NCBI RefSeq assembly: GCF_020921035.1
Contig: NC_063151.1
Coordinates: forward strand, 20,466,934-20,530,933
Direction of reading: 5' to 3'
DNA from: Rhodamnia argentea
Lineage: Eukaryota; Streptophyta; Magnoliopsida; Myrtales; Myrtaceae
Length of the DNA: 64,000 nt
The notes beneath the pieces were generated by a model that worked only from the letters and a program-made list of their open reading frames with translations, was not told where the DNA came from and made no database searches. This document shows, piece by piece, positions 22,879-35,223 of this stretch. The position numbers and the translations under genes were made by a program. Each line of letters begins with the position of its first letter. Position 1 is the stretch's first letter.

Positions 22879-24924
22879 TTGATTGAATTTTGGCTACTTC
22901 TCTTAATACATTAAATGAAGTCTTGATTCTAAGTCAAAACTAGTTATGAGTATCAAACTTGCGTCATGCATAATGTTGAATGTCTTCATTTTCAGTACTT
23001 AATTAGGTTTTTCAAAAGGCCCTATGCCTTGAAGTTGTTAGGACCAGGATACATTTACTATTATTATGTGCCCCTTTCTGGTTTGCCTTTTTTGATGAGC
23101 AACTAACTAATTCTCATTAATAGCTTGAAGTTCTGCCAAGATTTATTTTTGCGGTGGCTTAATTCTATTAATCCCATTGTAGTGAAAGCCCTTCATGAAA
23201 TGAACTCATCGTTCACATATCACTCTTGACCAGCTTGTGCTCTAAATCTAAATAAAATGGTTTCATCTTTCCAACCGAATAAAATGCTTGAAAAATTGCA
23301 TCCAATGAATCTATTTTGCATATATTACTCTCTACCGTGATGAATGATTGTCGCATGGTCTCCCTGTCCCACTTCTCTCACTTATCACGCGCCCTTGTTC
23401 TCCTGCTGTCGATGGTCTTAATCTCATCCCAGTCTCTAAATCAATCTCATGGCTTCTATACTTATTGGCGCATCGCAGGGAGAAAGTATGGTTGGATGTT
23501 TCCTTCAGCTGTAGTTTTTGATAGAAGGGATGGATTGGTTTCTGTAATGATGCTTATAATGGAGCAAAGCTCGAGGGAGGAGAAACACACAGCAGGAATG
23601 ACAACAAATTGTATCACATCGAGCTATACAGCTGAAGTTGAATAAAGTAGAGTTTGCTTCTCCCTGAAAACTCATTCGTCACAAGTCTCTGGTTTCGTCC
23701 TGTGTTTTTTTATTTATTTATTTTGTTTCTCTCCTAAATTATCTCCCTGTATCTAGCAATTCTTCTGTGTATGTGGCATGTATATTTTGAATAGTTTATG
23801 CTTCTCAGTTAATCGTTAGTGATGGTTTATTGATGATTAGCCAAGGTGTCATCAGGATGACCTTTTCCGTGGCTTTGGAGTGAGGCAATCTACAAGTGAT
23901 TCCCTCAAGTCTTAATTACTTGTTCATGTCTATGTCCCTCCATTTTTGTGGTCTGTCTCCGTTATTGTGGTGTACACTGCCTCTGTGTGATGGACAATGG
24001 CCTCGGGGGTGGACTCTTTACGTGACTAGATCTGGTGTCTAATGAGGTGAAATATGTGCTTCTAAAACCAAATTGGGTCAGCTATTTTTTCTAATGGTGG
24101 TTTTTTTTTTTTGTTTTGTTGAGAAATCCATGCGTCACTTTGTGCGTGTTAAATCTGCTGTTACAGTTGAACAAAGCGGTGTAAGTCGTGCCCATCAATT
24201 GAGAACCATTCAGAAACCGTTCGCCTTTAAGTCAGACTCGAAATGGGGGCAAGTAAGATGTTTTTTCAAGTACTACTCAAATCTTGTTTTTCTTTCGGGC
24301 TGAAGATTCATTACGGCAGCTAGTAGAAGGCTTGCAGATTGCTGTGTAAAGAGCTAGTTGAACACGATCAAGGGTGTCCATGACAAGAAAGACTGAATTT
24401 CATAACTTCTGTGAGTGCAGGGTTCAATTGCATGAACTAAAAATATGGAGGACTCAATTGCGAAACCATAGAGTGAAAGTGTTAATTGTAGGAGAAGGCA
24501 ATTCATGTGATGGATACATTGCGTCTTGTTATAACACATGATAAGGATATGCGGGGTATCAAGCCAATCACACGTAAGTGATTTTAAAACTTAAATGCCG
24601 CTTTTTTTTTTTCCCTTTCTGATATAGAAGGTATGGTTGGTGGGTTTATAATGTAGTTTTGGTTCTCTATCACATAAATTTCCGGTCGAAACTCAAATGC
24701 TTGATTTTGCAATTGTTCTAAGATGATGAGGCAAGCATTCACTGGTATATGCTTCTGTATAGACCACTTACATGGAGAGAAAATTGACTAAACTGTAGAG
24801 ATAAGTGCACTGAAAGTTTTAAAATTTATCAAGAAAGTGCAATTAAGTTTTAAGATTTTTAAAAAATACAATCAAATCTTAAAATTTGTCAGGTAAAGAG
24901 ATAGACCTTGTGGATCAAAGTATC

Positions 24925-25117
24925 TTAGATGGTAAAAAATGATAGGCACGTGGCGTATTGAGTCGGACCAAAACAAGGGGGACTGGCCCAGCAACCCACC
25001 GCCGGGGCCCCCCACTTAAATCACGTAACGCGGCCATGAGTTTTGAACCCTCAACCTTTCATGAGAGGAAGGAGGGCTCAAACTCAACCAACTACGCCAT
25101 GCGTGGGTGGGTGTCAC
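24925..25117 (-). mobile_element. tRNA-derived SINE, minus strand
   Basis: Read on the minus strand, the sequence begins CCACGCATGGCGTAGTTGGT, which carries an A-box-like element (TAGTTGGTTGAG, about 25083-25095). It continues about 40 bases later with a B-box-like GGTTCAAAACTC (about 25038-25049). This spacing matches the internal RNA polymerase III promoter of tRNA-related plant SINEs. A tRNA-unrelated body extends to about 24925. The exact 3' end and target duplication were not determined. It is too degenerate to fold as a functional tRNA. Confidence 0.72.
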
Positions 25118-25559
25118 AACCTTAATTTATTAGCTTATTATTCCAATAATTGCCACATTATAAGCAAGACAGACCGATCATTGAGCTCCAATAAAAGTGA
25201 AGAAAAGGAAATTTTAAGATAATCGTTGGTTAGAACGAGTCTTAACATCACTACTCAAAAAGGGCAAAAAAGAAGGAAGAAATACCACCCCGGATCCATG
25301 TAAAAGAGAATTGCTTTCACGCATCTTATGAAATTGAAGGGTCATCATCGTCGAGACGACGTCAAGGATGATGTGTGAGGAGAACCCTTAAAGTCAGTGA
25401 TTGCTGATTTGACCCTATTGACCGAAGACCTTGGCTTTCACCGGAAATGGAGTCAACTCGACATCCATGGGTGTCTTCCCACACGAATATCTTTCCACCA
25501 AATTTATCAATTCCGGAGGTTGCGGTGCATAATTTTGTGTTGGCTGATTATTACCTCGT

Positions 25560-25996
25560 AAGTGATGCCGCATGATCGATATTGACGTTTGATAATTTTT
25601 TCAATTTATTTTATTTTATTAACTTTTTTTATTGATTTTTTCTTTTTTTCTTCTTTTTACAGGGTCGATGGGGGCAGCGAGGGCCGTGATCCTCGCTCGC
25701 AATCGGCAAGAGCTTCGCGACCCTCCCCAAGCTTAGAAAAAAAAATGAAAAGAAAGAAATAAGAATAAAAAAATTCAAAAAAGTTCAAAAATTGATAAAA
25801 ATTATCTGCGTCGGTCTTGACTGAGGTCGTGCCACGTAGGTCGACATCCACATTAGCGATTTCTATTCAAAATTGACTGGAAGTACCACATTTGAAAATC
25901 ATCAAAAAGTTAGGACTAAATTAGCTAAATTAAAAGGTTTAGGTTTGAATTGACACAAATGCAATCGATTGAGCGCTTTTCTGATAATTTCCCGAA
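25560..25996. mobile_element. TIR element, partial copy with GC-rich core
   Basis: The right end, reverse-complemented, reads GGGAAATTATCAGAAAAGCG, then a phrase like the 'ACAAATGTGTCAATT' subterminal text of the 33-kb element. 'GTGCCACGTAGGTCGACATC' matches the internal motif of the 7.1- and 30.6-kb copies. A GC-rich core sits at 25660-25735. The left terminus could not be matched and may be lost. Confidence 0.6.
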
Positions 25997-26710
25997 TTTT
26001 GGAGGATAGGGTGATAACGAGGAGATACTCCGAGCCTCCGAGGTGCGTAGCTTTCTTTGTACGCTGTGGGAGGAGGATGGGAATATTGTAAAGGAGGAGA
26101 ATGCTTACCGTAACGCCTCATGAACAACACTAATTTTCACAAACCGATGTTGACATGGATATGCAACGAGTATACGTTTATGAAATGAACGGACATTTCT
26201 AGGCACACGTGTCAACATTCTAACACCGCGTTGCAGAAGTTTTATTTTGAGATTTTTTTTTTCAGTCAGATATTTCAAGAATTGATTGGACGATTATAAG
26301 CCTAACAGTCTGTTTTGGACCACAAAATATTAATAAATAATAAATAATTAAAAATTACTATGGGGTCCACTCTTTTAAGAATTTGTGACTCACGAGGTAC
26401 TATTATTCTCGTAGTCACAAAAAAAAAAAAAAAAGACATACTATCATAATAGCAAAGCTCTTTTAATTTCCCAACTAAAAGCATTGGAATTGGATAGAAT
26501 AAAACTCTTTTTTATTTTTTATTTTTTATCTTATGGTAGGCGAATAAAACCGCTTCTTTAAAAAAGAGAACTTGCCAGGAAAGTATGCTCTCTCTCTTTA
26601 CGTCAATTATTAAAACCCTCCTTCGGTGGCAAGACCAAGAATTTCTTATACTACCTTTCACATTCACACGCGATGGACCTGGAAAAAAGGGTGCCAATTC
26701 TAATGTATAT

Positions 26711-27376
26711 ATGACAATGAAACATCAGGCAAGTGTTGGCATGGCAGCACCAACAACGACGAGCGACGAGTGCTGCATGTGTGGGGATCATGGCTTGTCT
26801 GAGGAGCTCCTTCCCTGCAAGATTTGCCATTTCAGGTCTCAACACAGGTCTCTCTCAAAAGGGGTTTCAGTTCTTGATCATTGATCGTCTCCTCCTTTCG
26901 TTCCACAAGTTTTGGTGGTCATTTGACACCCCCCAAAATAATGCAGGTACTGTAGCAATCTCTACCCCAAGGCTAAGTCCTACCGAGTTTGCAACTGGTG
27001 TCTGGCTCAAAGCCAGGATGGATCTCCCACGAAGGAGAAGTCGAAGAAACTCTCAAAACCTTCGCTGTCCCGCAAGAACGGGGCTCGTGGAGAGGAGAGC
27101 AATAAGAAGAGCAAGAAGAGGAATAACAATGGCAGAAAGATAGGTTGCCATGATGATCACGGTGAGCCGAAAGGCGGACTGACTAAATCTTTGCAGTTCC
27201 CGCGTGCTAAGAAACACAAGAAGCTGCCGGAGAGGTTGGCTCCGACTGCCCGGAAGAGGATCGTCACCAATGGTGACACGGAAGAGAAGTGCGGCACTGG
27301 CATCAGAAAGCGGGCGGTATTGAGGAGCAACAGAGTCGTCAGAAGGTATAAACTCTTGGATGAAGTATCAAGCTGA
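26711..27376 (+). CDS. Small PHD/FYVE-like zinc-finger protein
   Basis: Two exons, 26711-26847 and 26947-27376, join through an AG|GT donor and ATGCAG acceptor to give 188 residues. The N-terminal zinc finger (about residues 20-70) shows CCMCG, CKIC, HRYC and CNWC, the Cys/His spacing of a plant RING/FYVE/PHD superfamily group that keeps the 'SQHRYCSNLYPKA' core. The remainder is strongly basic and Lys/Ser-rich (KSKKRNNNGRKIG; RAKKHKKLPERLAPTARKR), suggesting a nuclear, possibly chromatin-bound protein. The start is uncertain: the frame is open further upstream, and Met-11 (26741) is an alternative. Function is unknown to me; I claim only the zinc finger and basic tail. Confidence 0.82.
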
Positions 27377-28587
27377 TGGCGATGCCATTGTACACAAGTC
27401 GGGTCAACCTTCAGTTACATCTGCTGTATACCGCCATGTACATGAGAAATGGTCATGCTTTCTGTTCCAATTTTTGTGGAGCTTGATTTCTCCCAAATGG
27501 GATTTACCAGGTCGTTTGACATCATTAATGTGGTCATCGTGAGATGCGAGAAACAAAGATTAAGATTAGCGGGAGGTGAAAATAAGGGCCAGACGGAGAT
27601 TCTTCTCCACTTACTGTGCAATTGCTTCCGTCGTCGTCGTCGTCGATGATGCCGATAAAATGACATAATCCGGAGGAGAATAGCGACCGGAAATGCTTAC
27701 AAGTCTGCAAGTCAATATAAAACCGGCAATTCATAGACTGACTAGAAAATCCAACCTTAGATGACGGAGGAGTTCAAGCCCGTGAAAGTAACTCAACAAG
27801 GCGCGACCGGACTATTCGGAACATTTCAACAACGTCATGAAGCTTTAGCAGTACATTCCCAATCCGGTTCGGCCCATTAAAAATCGACCCCGTCATGTTT
27901 CTATTGAAAGAATCATGGAGTGACTTGACTTTTACCTATAGAAAGTAGAACTCTTGATCAAGGAAACTAGGGCGGAAACTTCTCAGAACGACAAGAGAAA
28001 GACGCTACAAGAACATTGTCATCGGTAGGTCTGATAGGAGGCCGTTCCTTCCCACGCGTCATCCTTCATGTTCTGCCTGTGCTTCATATAATATGGTATT
28101 CATGTGAAGTATTTATATTAATTTAGGCGGATGTGATTGACGGTTTCAAAGCTCTGCCGGTCAGCCCCGAGGTCAACGGTCAAGGGAAAACCTCTGATTT
28201 TATGTCGCTCCTTATTCACATTCTGAACTGAAAACAAATACTTTTTGGGGCCAGAAGTAGAGACTAGAGAATTCGGTTGACTGAAGCAAAGAAAGGGCAA
28301 AGACGAAGCATAAGTCGTGCCTCAAAACGATCCTTGAAAGAACCACGAACCACGAGGAGTCACAGCACATGTGCCCTCCTTACCTGTATTGGAAGTATTT
28401 GAACCCACCTCAATCACAGCCCTTCGATTGACGTGGGCCCCACATGATTGAGCGGTTGCAATTCCATCGGGCCCACAAACTCCCGGCGCATGGAAGACGG
28501 ACTCTTAGACAGGGGAGTCCAATATCCGCCCATGGTATGATGGATTCAAGCTGCGGGATCCGGATGGGCACCGTCGTGTGTCGTATC

Positions 28588-29116
28588 TAGGGGTGAGCAA
28601 CTAAACCGGACCAAACCGACAGATTCTAGATGGTTCCTAGTTCCAGTGTGGATCCTCTCATCCGATCTCTTTCATTCTTGTTTTTACAGAACTAAAAGCC
28701 CTAATTACTAATTTCTCATTCTTCATCTTCACTCTTCCACGCCGAAAACTCTAATTCCCCCATTCCTAATTTGAAGTGAAGTTTGAGAACTTGTGGCGAA
28801 CTCTTGAATGATTGTTATGATTGTCAAACTTTGTGCCAAACTCCTATACTGATTGTTATGATTATTGTAGCATTGTTTGTGGAGATTATCATCATGTTTA
28901 ACTTATCACGACCTTGTTCTATTGACATCACTTGTGTAATGGTTCATATCATGCATCAACACTAGCATTCTTGTAGGGAATAAGGAGAAAAAGGGGAATA
29001 TACTGCCGTTCCTGGACCCACCTGTAGTCCGGTTACCTATTGGGACTGGGGAGCCGGTGGGCGGTTCTCGGTTCCACAAACTACGAACCGACCCACCGTG
29101 AAACCGATCACCTTTA
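28588..29116. mobile_element. hAT-like non-autonomous element
   Basis: The element starts TAGGGGTGAGCAAC and its right end, reverse-complemented, reads TAAAGGTGATCGGT. The flanking octamers GTCGTATC and GTCATATA match at 6 of 8 positions. Both arms are rich in ACCGGAC/ACCGGTT words, e.g. 'AAACCGGACCAAACCGAC'. The TAGGGGTG-type end and 8-bp duplication size suggest the hAT superfamily. No transposase frame is present. Confidence 0.62.
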
Positions 29117-30203
29117 GTCATATATCAAATCCAAAGCTCAGTTTTTTTACTTTTCAATTCCCGCTAGAACGAACTTTCCATTCAAACAAAACAGTCGAAC
29201 ATAACAAGGAACACCAGTTGCTGCATTAACACGATGAAGCAACGAAGACTCCGCCAACACTACATTTTTTTGAACTCTAGAGGAGAGATTGTTAAACATA
29301 AACGAAGATTTGGTTCCTATCTAATGAAAGACCCATTTTGCAAGAAAAGCAGCTCTATCATCGGGTCTACGAGTCCACGCCAAACTCCATCCCGGGTTGT
29401 CGCAAAATAGAAAGCGAGAGTCCTACACAAAAGGCCAGAAGGCTGATATCCTAAGGGCCCTTTTGACGAAGGGCATCAATTCAGACTTCGTATTCATTTC
29501 CAAACACGGCTTGGTGGATACCGAGAGACCGAGCAAATTTTGCAGACGAGGAGAAAAGCTGCAGCTCCCACTTCCATCGGCGAGTTCCATCTCTCGGCGT
29601 CTTGTCCGCGCTTGGACAACTGAGCCTCTAGCCGATCGTGGAATAATACCCATTCTTTGTGCCATCTGTCCTGGGTCATGAAAGTGACGCACCATCTCTC
29701 CTTCGGCGAGTTAAAGTTCTGAGCAGACGAGATGATACCCCATGGGTTCTGGCTCCACATAAATCAGGGCCGAGCGGCATGTTGTGAACAAATATGGATT
29801 GAATCTTCCCGGTTTGAATATTTCTCTCGTATCTACAATTGCCTTCCGCGATGGAGATGCCGATTCCCTAATGTCGTGATTCAAAAATGGGAGCTCCGAA
29901 GATATTTCTCTTCAAGGACTCGAACCCAAAACTTGCCTCTACAACATCCATAGCTTGGAGTTGGGGACACCAAAAGAGTGATCAGTTTCCTACTTGTGGG
30001 TGTACATATAAATACGTAAATTCATCCTTAGCCCCCCTATATGGGTTATGTGCTTGTCTCATCCATCGAAATGTCTGAATCTAGTAATAATCATCGATTG
30101 AAAAAGGTACTCACTGCTAGGAAGTGGTCATTATAGGCCTCATAATGTTTTTTTTTTTTTTTTGGTTGGAATAGGCCTGATAAGTTAGTATGTAGAATGT
30201 TAT

Positions 30204-30763
30204 GGGAACAATATAAAAAATATCTTAAATTTATTGTACTTGTGCCAATTCAGTCTTAAATCTTTTAATTATACCAATTGAGTTCTAAACATTTCGACGA
30301 TTTGCCAATGTAGTTCATCCGGCCAATTTAGCCGGAAATCACCGACATTGACGCCGTTGTTCCTATATTGCACGATCGACATCGATGTGGAGAAATTTTA
30401 ATAATTTTTTTTTCAGTTTTTAATTTAATTTTATTTAATTTTACTTTTTTTTTCATTGTGGCTAACAAGAGCAATCCTTACCCAAGCAAGGGCTCGACCC
30501 CCCCGGACAGAGCGAGGGCCGCAACCCTTGCTGACCACAATGAAGAAAAATAAATTAACAGAAAAAAGAAAAAAAAAAAAAAAAAAAACAATACAAAAAT
30601 TCAGAAAACATTAAAAATTTTATAAATTTTTTCCAGGTCAATGCTCGTTGTACCACGTAAGACCGTCGACATCTATATTAACAATTTTTGATCAAAATTA
30701 GCTGAATAGACTACATTAGCAAAATCACAAAAAAATTTAACACTTTTTCGGTACTTTTTCCGG
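30204..30763. mobile_element. TIR element with GC-rich core (degraded copy)
   Basis: The left arm carries 'TTGTGCCAATTCAGTCTTAA' and 'CCAATTGAGTTCTAAAC'; the right arm has the inverse phrase about 'ACTACATTAGCAAAATCAC'. The core (30470-30545) is GC-rich with GAGGGCC and CAACCCTTGC words, as in the 22.5- and 25.7-kb elements, and 'GTACCACGTAAGACCGTCG' matches the internal ACGT motif of the family. The ends are worn, so the boundaries are approximate. Confidence 0.6.
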
Positions 30764-32498
30764 AATGATTCTGTCGTGCATGTAGCCAACAACGCGTGTT
30801 GCAATCCCTTATCAATGGCGTCACTTGTGGGCAAGACAAGAGTCTCCAAATAGTGCTATTCATGTCTACATGAAAAAAAAGAAAATACACAAATTTCTTG
30901 ATCGAAAATTTTTAGGACATGGACCGAGTCCACGATTTCTTATTCATAGAAAATCCAATCGCTATGATTGAGCTTTAAATCTCACAATAATTTAATTGTA
31001 AAAAATTTGGAGATTGATATGTCTGTATTTTTTTTTTTTTTTTGGCTAATCTGATGAGCTCTGACCGGTCATAATTTTTCCTTCCACATCCCCTACTCGA
31101 TTTTTGCACTTAAGGAAAATCCGTGAACCAACTAAAAAATGCGGTTCGATTTTAGGAAAAAAGTGTTGGGGTTGCAAATTTCCTAGACTAGGAACAAACA
31201 ATCTGTCGCATATTTTCTTTTATAAAATCCGCTCCCCAACATTGAATATAATTAATTTAGATGATTAGAATATTCTAAATCTCAGGTCAAGCACTTCAAA
31301 TCATCTAATTGAAATAAATTTGAAAAGTGCAATTTTTTTTTATCGGATTAGGCTAAACTTTGATCAAGCGTAACTTACTAATATGATGTCCCATTATCTC
31401 GATTTTTGCACCAACGATAAACTAGTGCCGGATTGTTGTAAAATGCAGCTCGATTTAAAAAAAAAAGTGTTGGCATCTCAGAATTTTCAAGAATCGAATT
31501 GAACGGACAGTTGTGTCTACGGGCTGCAGCATTGAACCAATTTCCAAGCGTTGAACTTCCTCTATCACAATACGCAGGTCATCTATATTTTCAACAGTCT
31601 TGAGATGATTTATCATCTATGGACCACAATCAATCGATCAATGATCTTCTCCAAAGGCTCCACGAGCTTCGGCCGCGACTGCTCCCATCCTGGTATCCAC
31701 GCTCTCATGAAGAAGATGAAATGAATGCCATTATGTCCCTCGCCATCGATCATCGGTATTTGTTGAGATTTTTCTTCTTTGGGATCTTGGTATTTTTAAT
31801 GTATTTGTGTTATGCCTCGAGAGAGTGACTCTGAAGAACTCCTATATGACGTTATTCGATGGTATGCTGTCTTAGAAGCTCCAATTTCTCTTCTCTCATT
31901 CTTCTCCTTGGGCATCATTGGCTTGTGGCAGATAAATCCACCGCACCTAAAATTGCATTTATCTATTTAGCATAGGAAACCGGCCACAATTCTCTGTCCG
32001 ACATCCCATTTACTCCATTTCAGCACTCACAGAAAATTCGCCACTCAAATGTTCACAAAGTGGTTCAATTTCCTAAAATATATTGATTTGTATGTAAAGC
32101 CGTGTATATGTTTATCATAATTTTTCAAATTTACATTATTTATTATTAATTTTCATAGTTGAGAAAATATTTGAGACCATTATAATGTTGTTTAGGTTAT
32201 CTTGTTCTGCTTTCAGACTTTCTCCTCTAAAATGTACTAAATTAATGCTGAATTTCTTTGAAACCATTCAATTGTGTTAAAAGTTTAGGAACCGCATTGT
32301 ATATTAAGCCAAAGTTTAAAAATCGTATGTGTTAATCATCCCCAACTTTTATTTAAGTTGGCGACTCTCTTATCTCTCTAAAAAAAAAAAAATGTCTCTC
32401 CCTTGCTCAGTTAGTCCTCCTCTTCCCCTTCTGTCTCCAAAAGCTAACGTAAACTCACCTCTCTCTCCCTCTACACTACCTACCCCTCCACCTCCACT

Positions 32499-33706
32499 TA
32501 GGAAAATTACCAAAAAAGTTCTAAACCTATTACAATTATGCCAATTTAGTCATATAACTTTTTTTTTCGCCGATTTAGTCCTAAACATCTTGTAATTGTG
32601 CCACTTCAGTTCATCCGGTGAATTTTAACCGGCTGGCACCGACGTCGAAGTCGACCGGTCGGTGAACTAATATTTTATTGATTTTTTTTTAATTTTTAAT
32701 ATATTTTTAAAATATATTTTTTCTTTTCTTTTCTTTTTTTCCTCCTCCCATCTTCCTCCGCTCCGATGACAGCACTGAGGACGTTTGGCGAGTCTCGCCC
32801 AGATTTGGGCTGGCGAGCTCCACCTCGGCCTGGAAGATTCAAGAGATGTATTTACAATACCTGTAAAAAGAAATCCAAATGCTCCATAGAGTACCGAAAA
32901 CCCAGAAATCTCCAATCTTCAAGAGCTTTCGAGTAACCTCGTTAATAAAATTCCCTCTTTCCCAACATAACGATCATTGCACGAGCTGAATATGAAGCAT
33001 TCTACTACAAGATTTCGGATCTCTAAAGGAAAAATCAAGATAAGGTGATCAGACACGGACACTTACTTGGAATCGAGCCATTTTAGCACCCACAAAGAAA
33101 CGATCTTTGCCTTGAGAGACGGAGCCCAAGAAATTCGTCTGAGAACCGAAAAATCTTTTCTTGACAATTACCTTCACTGTGTTGTTTGAAGCAGAATTGC
33201 CATGGCCGGGCGAGGCTCGGTCTCGCTCAAATATGGGCTGGCGAGGCTCGACCTCACCCGGATCCGGGCTAACAAGGCAAGCTTCGCCCGCTCTGGCCGC
33301 TGCGAGGCTTGGCCTCGCCTAGCTATGGCGAAGTCGGGTCTCACTCGACAATGGCGAGGCCGGCAAGGCTCGCCGGCTGTCCTGGTCCGTCGCCACAGCA
33401 GAGCAAGAAGATGATCGGAGTTGGATGAAGATAGGAGGAGGAAAAAAGAAAAGAAAAGAAAAGAAAAGAAAAGAAAAGGAAAAACAAAAAAATATTTTAA
33501 AAAAATATTAAAATTCAAAAAAAATTAAAATATTAATTCACTGGCCGGCCGACGTCTACGTCGGTGTCGGCCGACCAAAATTCGTCGAATGGACTAAATT
33601 GATACAATTACAAAAGGTTTAGGACTGAATCGGCAAAAAAAAAAAAAAAGATTTAAGTCTAAATTGGCACAATTGCATTAGGCTTAGGATTTGTTTGGTA
33701 ATTTCC
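32499..33706. mobile_element. MULE-like TIR element with a gene-like insert
   Basis: The left end GGAAAATTACCAAAAAAGTT pairs with the reverse complement of the right end, GGAAATTACCAAACAAATCC; the match continues over about 45 bases into 'TGCCAATTTAG'. Flanking nonamers ACCTCCACT (32490-32498) and CCCTCCACT (33707-33715) match at 8 of 9 positions, the target-duplication size of Mutator-like elements. Inside are GC-rich low-complexity blocks (32750-32840, 33205-33400) and, between them, a 32830-33180 segment of ordinary composition that looks like part of a plant gene on the minus strand. No transposase is seen. Confidence 0.8.
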
Positions 33707-34728
33707 CCCTCCACTCTGCCGGTCATCTCCAGTTGCTCGAGATCACTCTCCTGTGGCATAAGAAAAACACATTACAAATGCCAAGACCCCAAACAACATT
33801 TTTTTTTAGATAGCACTGCATTTTAAAACAATCAGGTCATTGATTTATAGCTGATGCAAAAATCGAGATAATGGGGTGCTGAATGGAAAAAAAATTATGT
33901 CTCATCAAAGTTTAGCCAAATTCGATAAAAATACACAAATATCACTTTTCAAAATTTATGCCAATTAGATGATTTGAAATTCCAATTAGATTAATTTGAA
34001 ATGCTTAACCTGAGATTTTGAAAAAAAAAAACGTAAAGAAACTCAGCAAAGATATGGAAGCGAGGCGTTGAGGATGCTTCCATATCTTCTTCTTCTTTTA
34101 TTTATTTATTTTTATTTTTAAATTTTCTATTTTTGTGCTATCGTAAAAAAGAGCGCTTGAATTGTCGATAAAAATTGAGGTGTCAGATATTTAGACGAAA
34201 AATTATAATTGGTCAAAGTTCGGCAAAATTAGATAAGAAATGCGTTAATATCAATTTTCAATTTTTTTTTCACAATTACATGATTGTGAGGTTTAAAGCT
34301 TTCTAATCATCTAAATTATGTTTGATACTAGCGATAAAGATTTTGGATGAGTAAGATATCATGACCGTCGGTTCGATCCATTTACCAGAAATTTACAATC
34401 TAACACATTTTTTTAAAAAGAAAATCGAACCGCATTTTTGAAAAAATCGAGTCACGAATTTCTCAAATGTGCTAAAATGGAGTCTGTGGAATATCGGACG
34501 GAAAATTATGGCTGTTTTCTTATGCTAAAGAGAAATGCAATTTCAGGTGCCAAAGATTTTTCTTCTTCAACCCAATGACGCCCAGGAGAAGGATGAGCTG
34601 AAAGAAATTGGAGCTTCTAACATAACATACCATGGAATAAGGTCATATACGATTTCCTCGAGATCACTCTCATGCAGCATAACACAAACATGTTACAAAT
34701 CTTAAGATCCCAAACAACATTCCATTGA

Positions 34729-35223
34729 ATAACAAAGATTCAACTTTTACCGAGTCAGATCCAAACTCACCTCTCAATTGGAAACACCCCCTTGATGGCT
34801 CCACGGCAAAAATCCAAGGGTTATCTGCACTGTAAGCGGAAGCACAAATGGTCTGATTTTTCTGGAGTGGTGGAGAGATAAGGGTGGGAAGATCTCTGTA
34901 GAATCTGACTCTTGTACTTTGGTTGAAACAATCAACAGTGTTGCTGAGTGTTGGGAGGCTGAAGCGCTTATTCACGAAGCCCAGTAGATTTTGGCCCGCT
35001 TGCCGCTCATTTCCGTGGCCCACTGCAGCCGAAGAACAAACCATGTTGCTGACTGGTTAGCCAAACACCACCGATCAAATGGTGTTCCAATGACTTGGGT
35101 TTCTTTTCCTCCGCAATCCCTTTGGAATTTGCTTTGTTTTGACGCTCCTTTGTTGGGTTTTTCGTGTAAGGACCCTTAGTATTTCAGTAATGCATCTCCT
35201 TTTTCGACAAAAAAAAAAAAAAA
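34729..35223 (+). mobile_element. 5'-truncated LINE with poly(A) and 13-bp target duplication
   Basis: A roughly 495-bp insertion ends in an A run (about 35211-35223) and is flanked by perfect direct repeats AACATTCCATTGA at 34716-34728 and 35224-35236. Plus-strand frames encode the C-terminal part of an RNase H-like domain typical of plant L1-type elements: 'VESDSCTLVETINSVAECWE', then 'RRTNHVADWLAKHHRSNGVP'. The pieces lie in a frame broken by a stop (TAG at about 34984), so the copy is dead. It is inserted in one of the dispersed repeats of the cluster. Confidence 0.88.

Larger units (their letters stand above)
21901..26584. other. Intergenic region after ASG2-like gene
   Basis: The first part is probably 3' UTR of the ASG2-like gene. 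I find no gene. The interval carries a TIR element (22176-22878), a tRNA-derived SINE (about 24925-25117) and part of another TIR element (25560-25996). The 23.3-23.65 kb open frame has no recognisable domain or conserved start context. Confidence 0.5.

Noticed and set aside
25030..25117. A functional tRNA gene
   Set aside because: Only the A- and B-box-like parts are tRNA-like; the acceptor stem does not pair and a long unrelated body follows.
34670..35044. 124-codon minus-strand frame
   Set aside because: It is antisense to the LINE fragment and has no domain.
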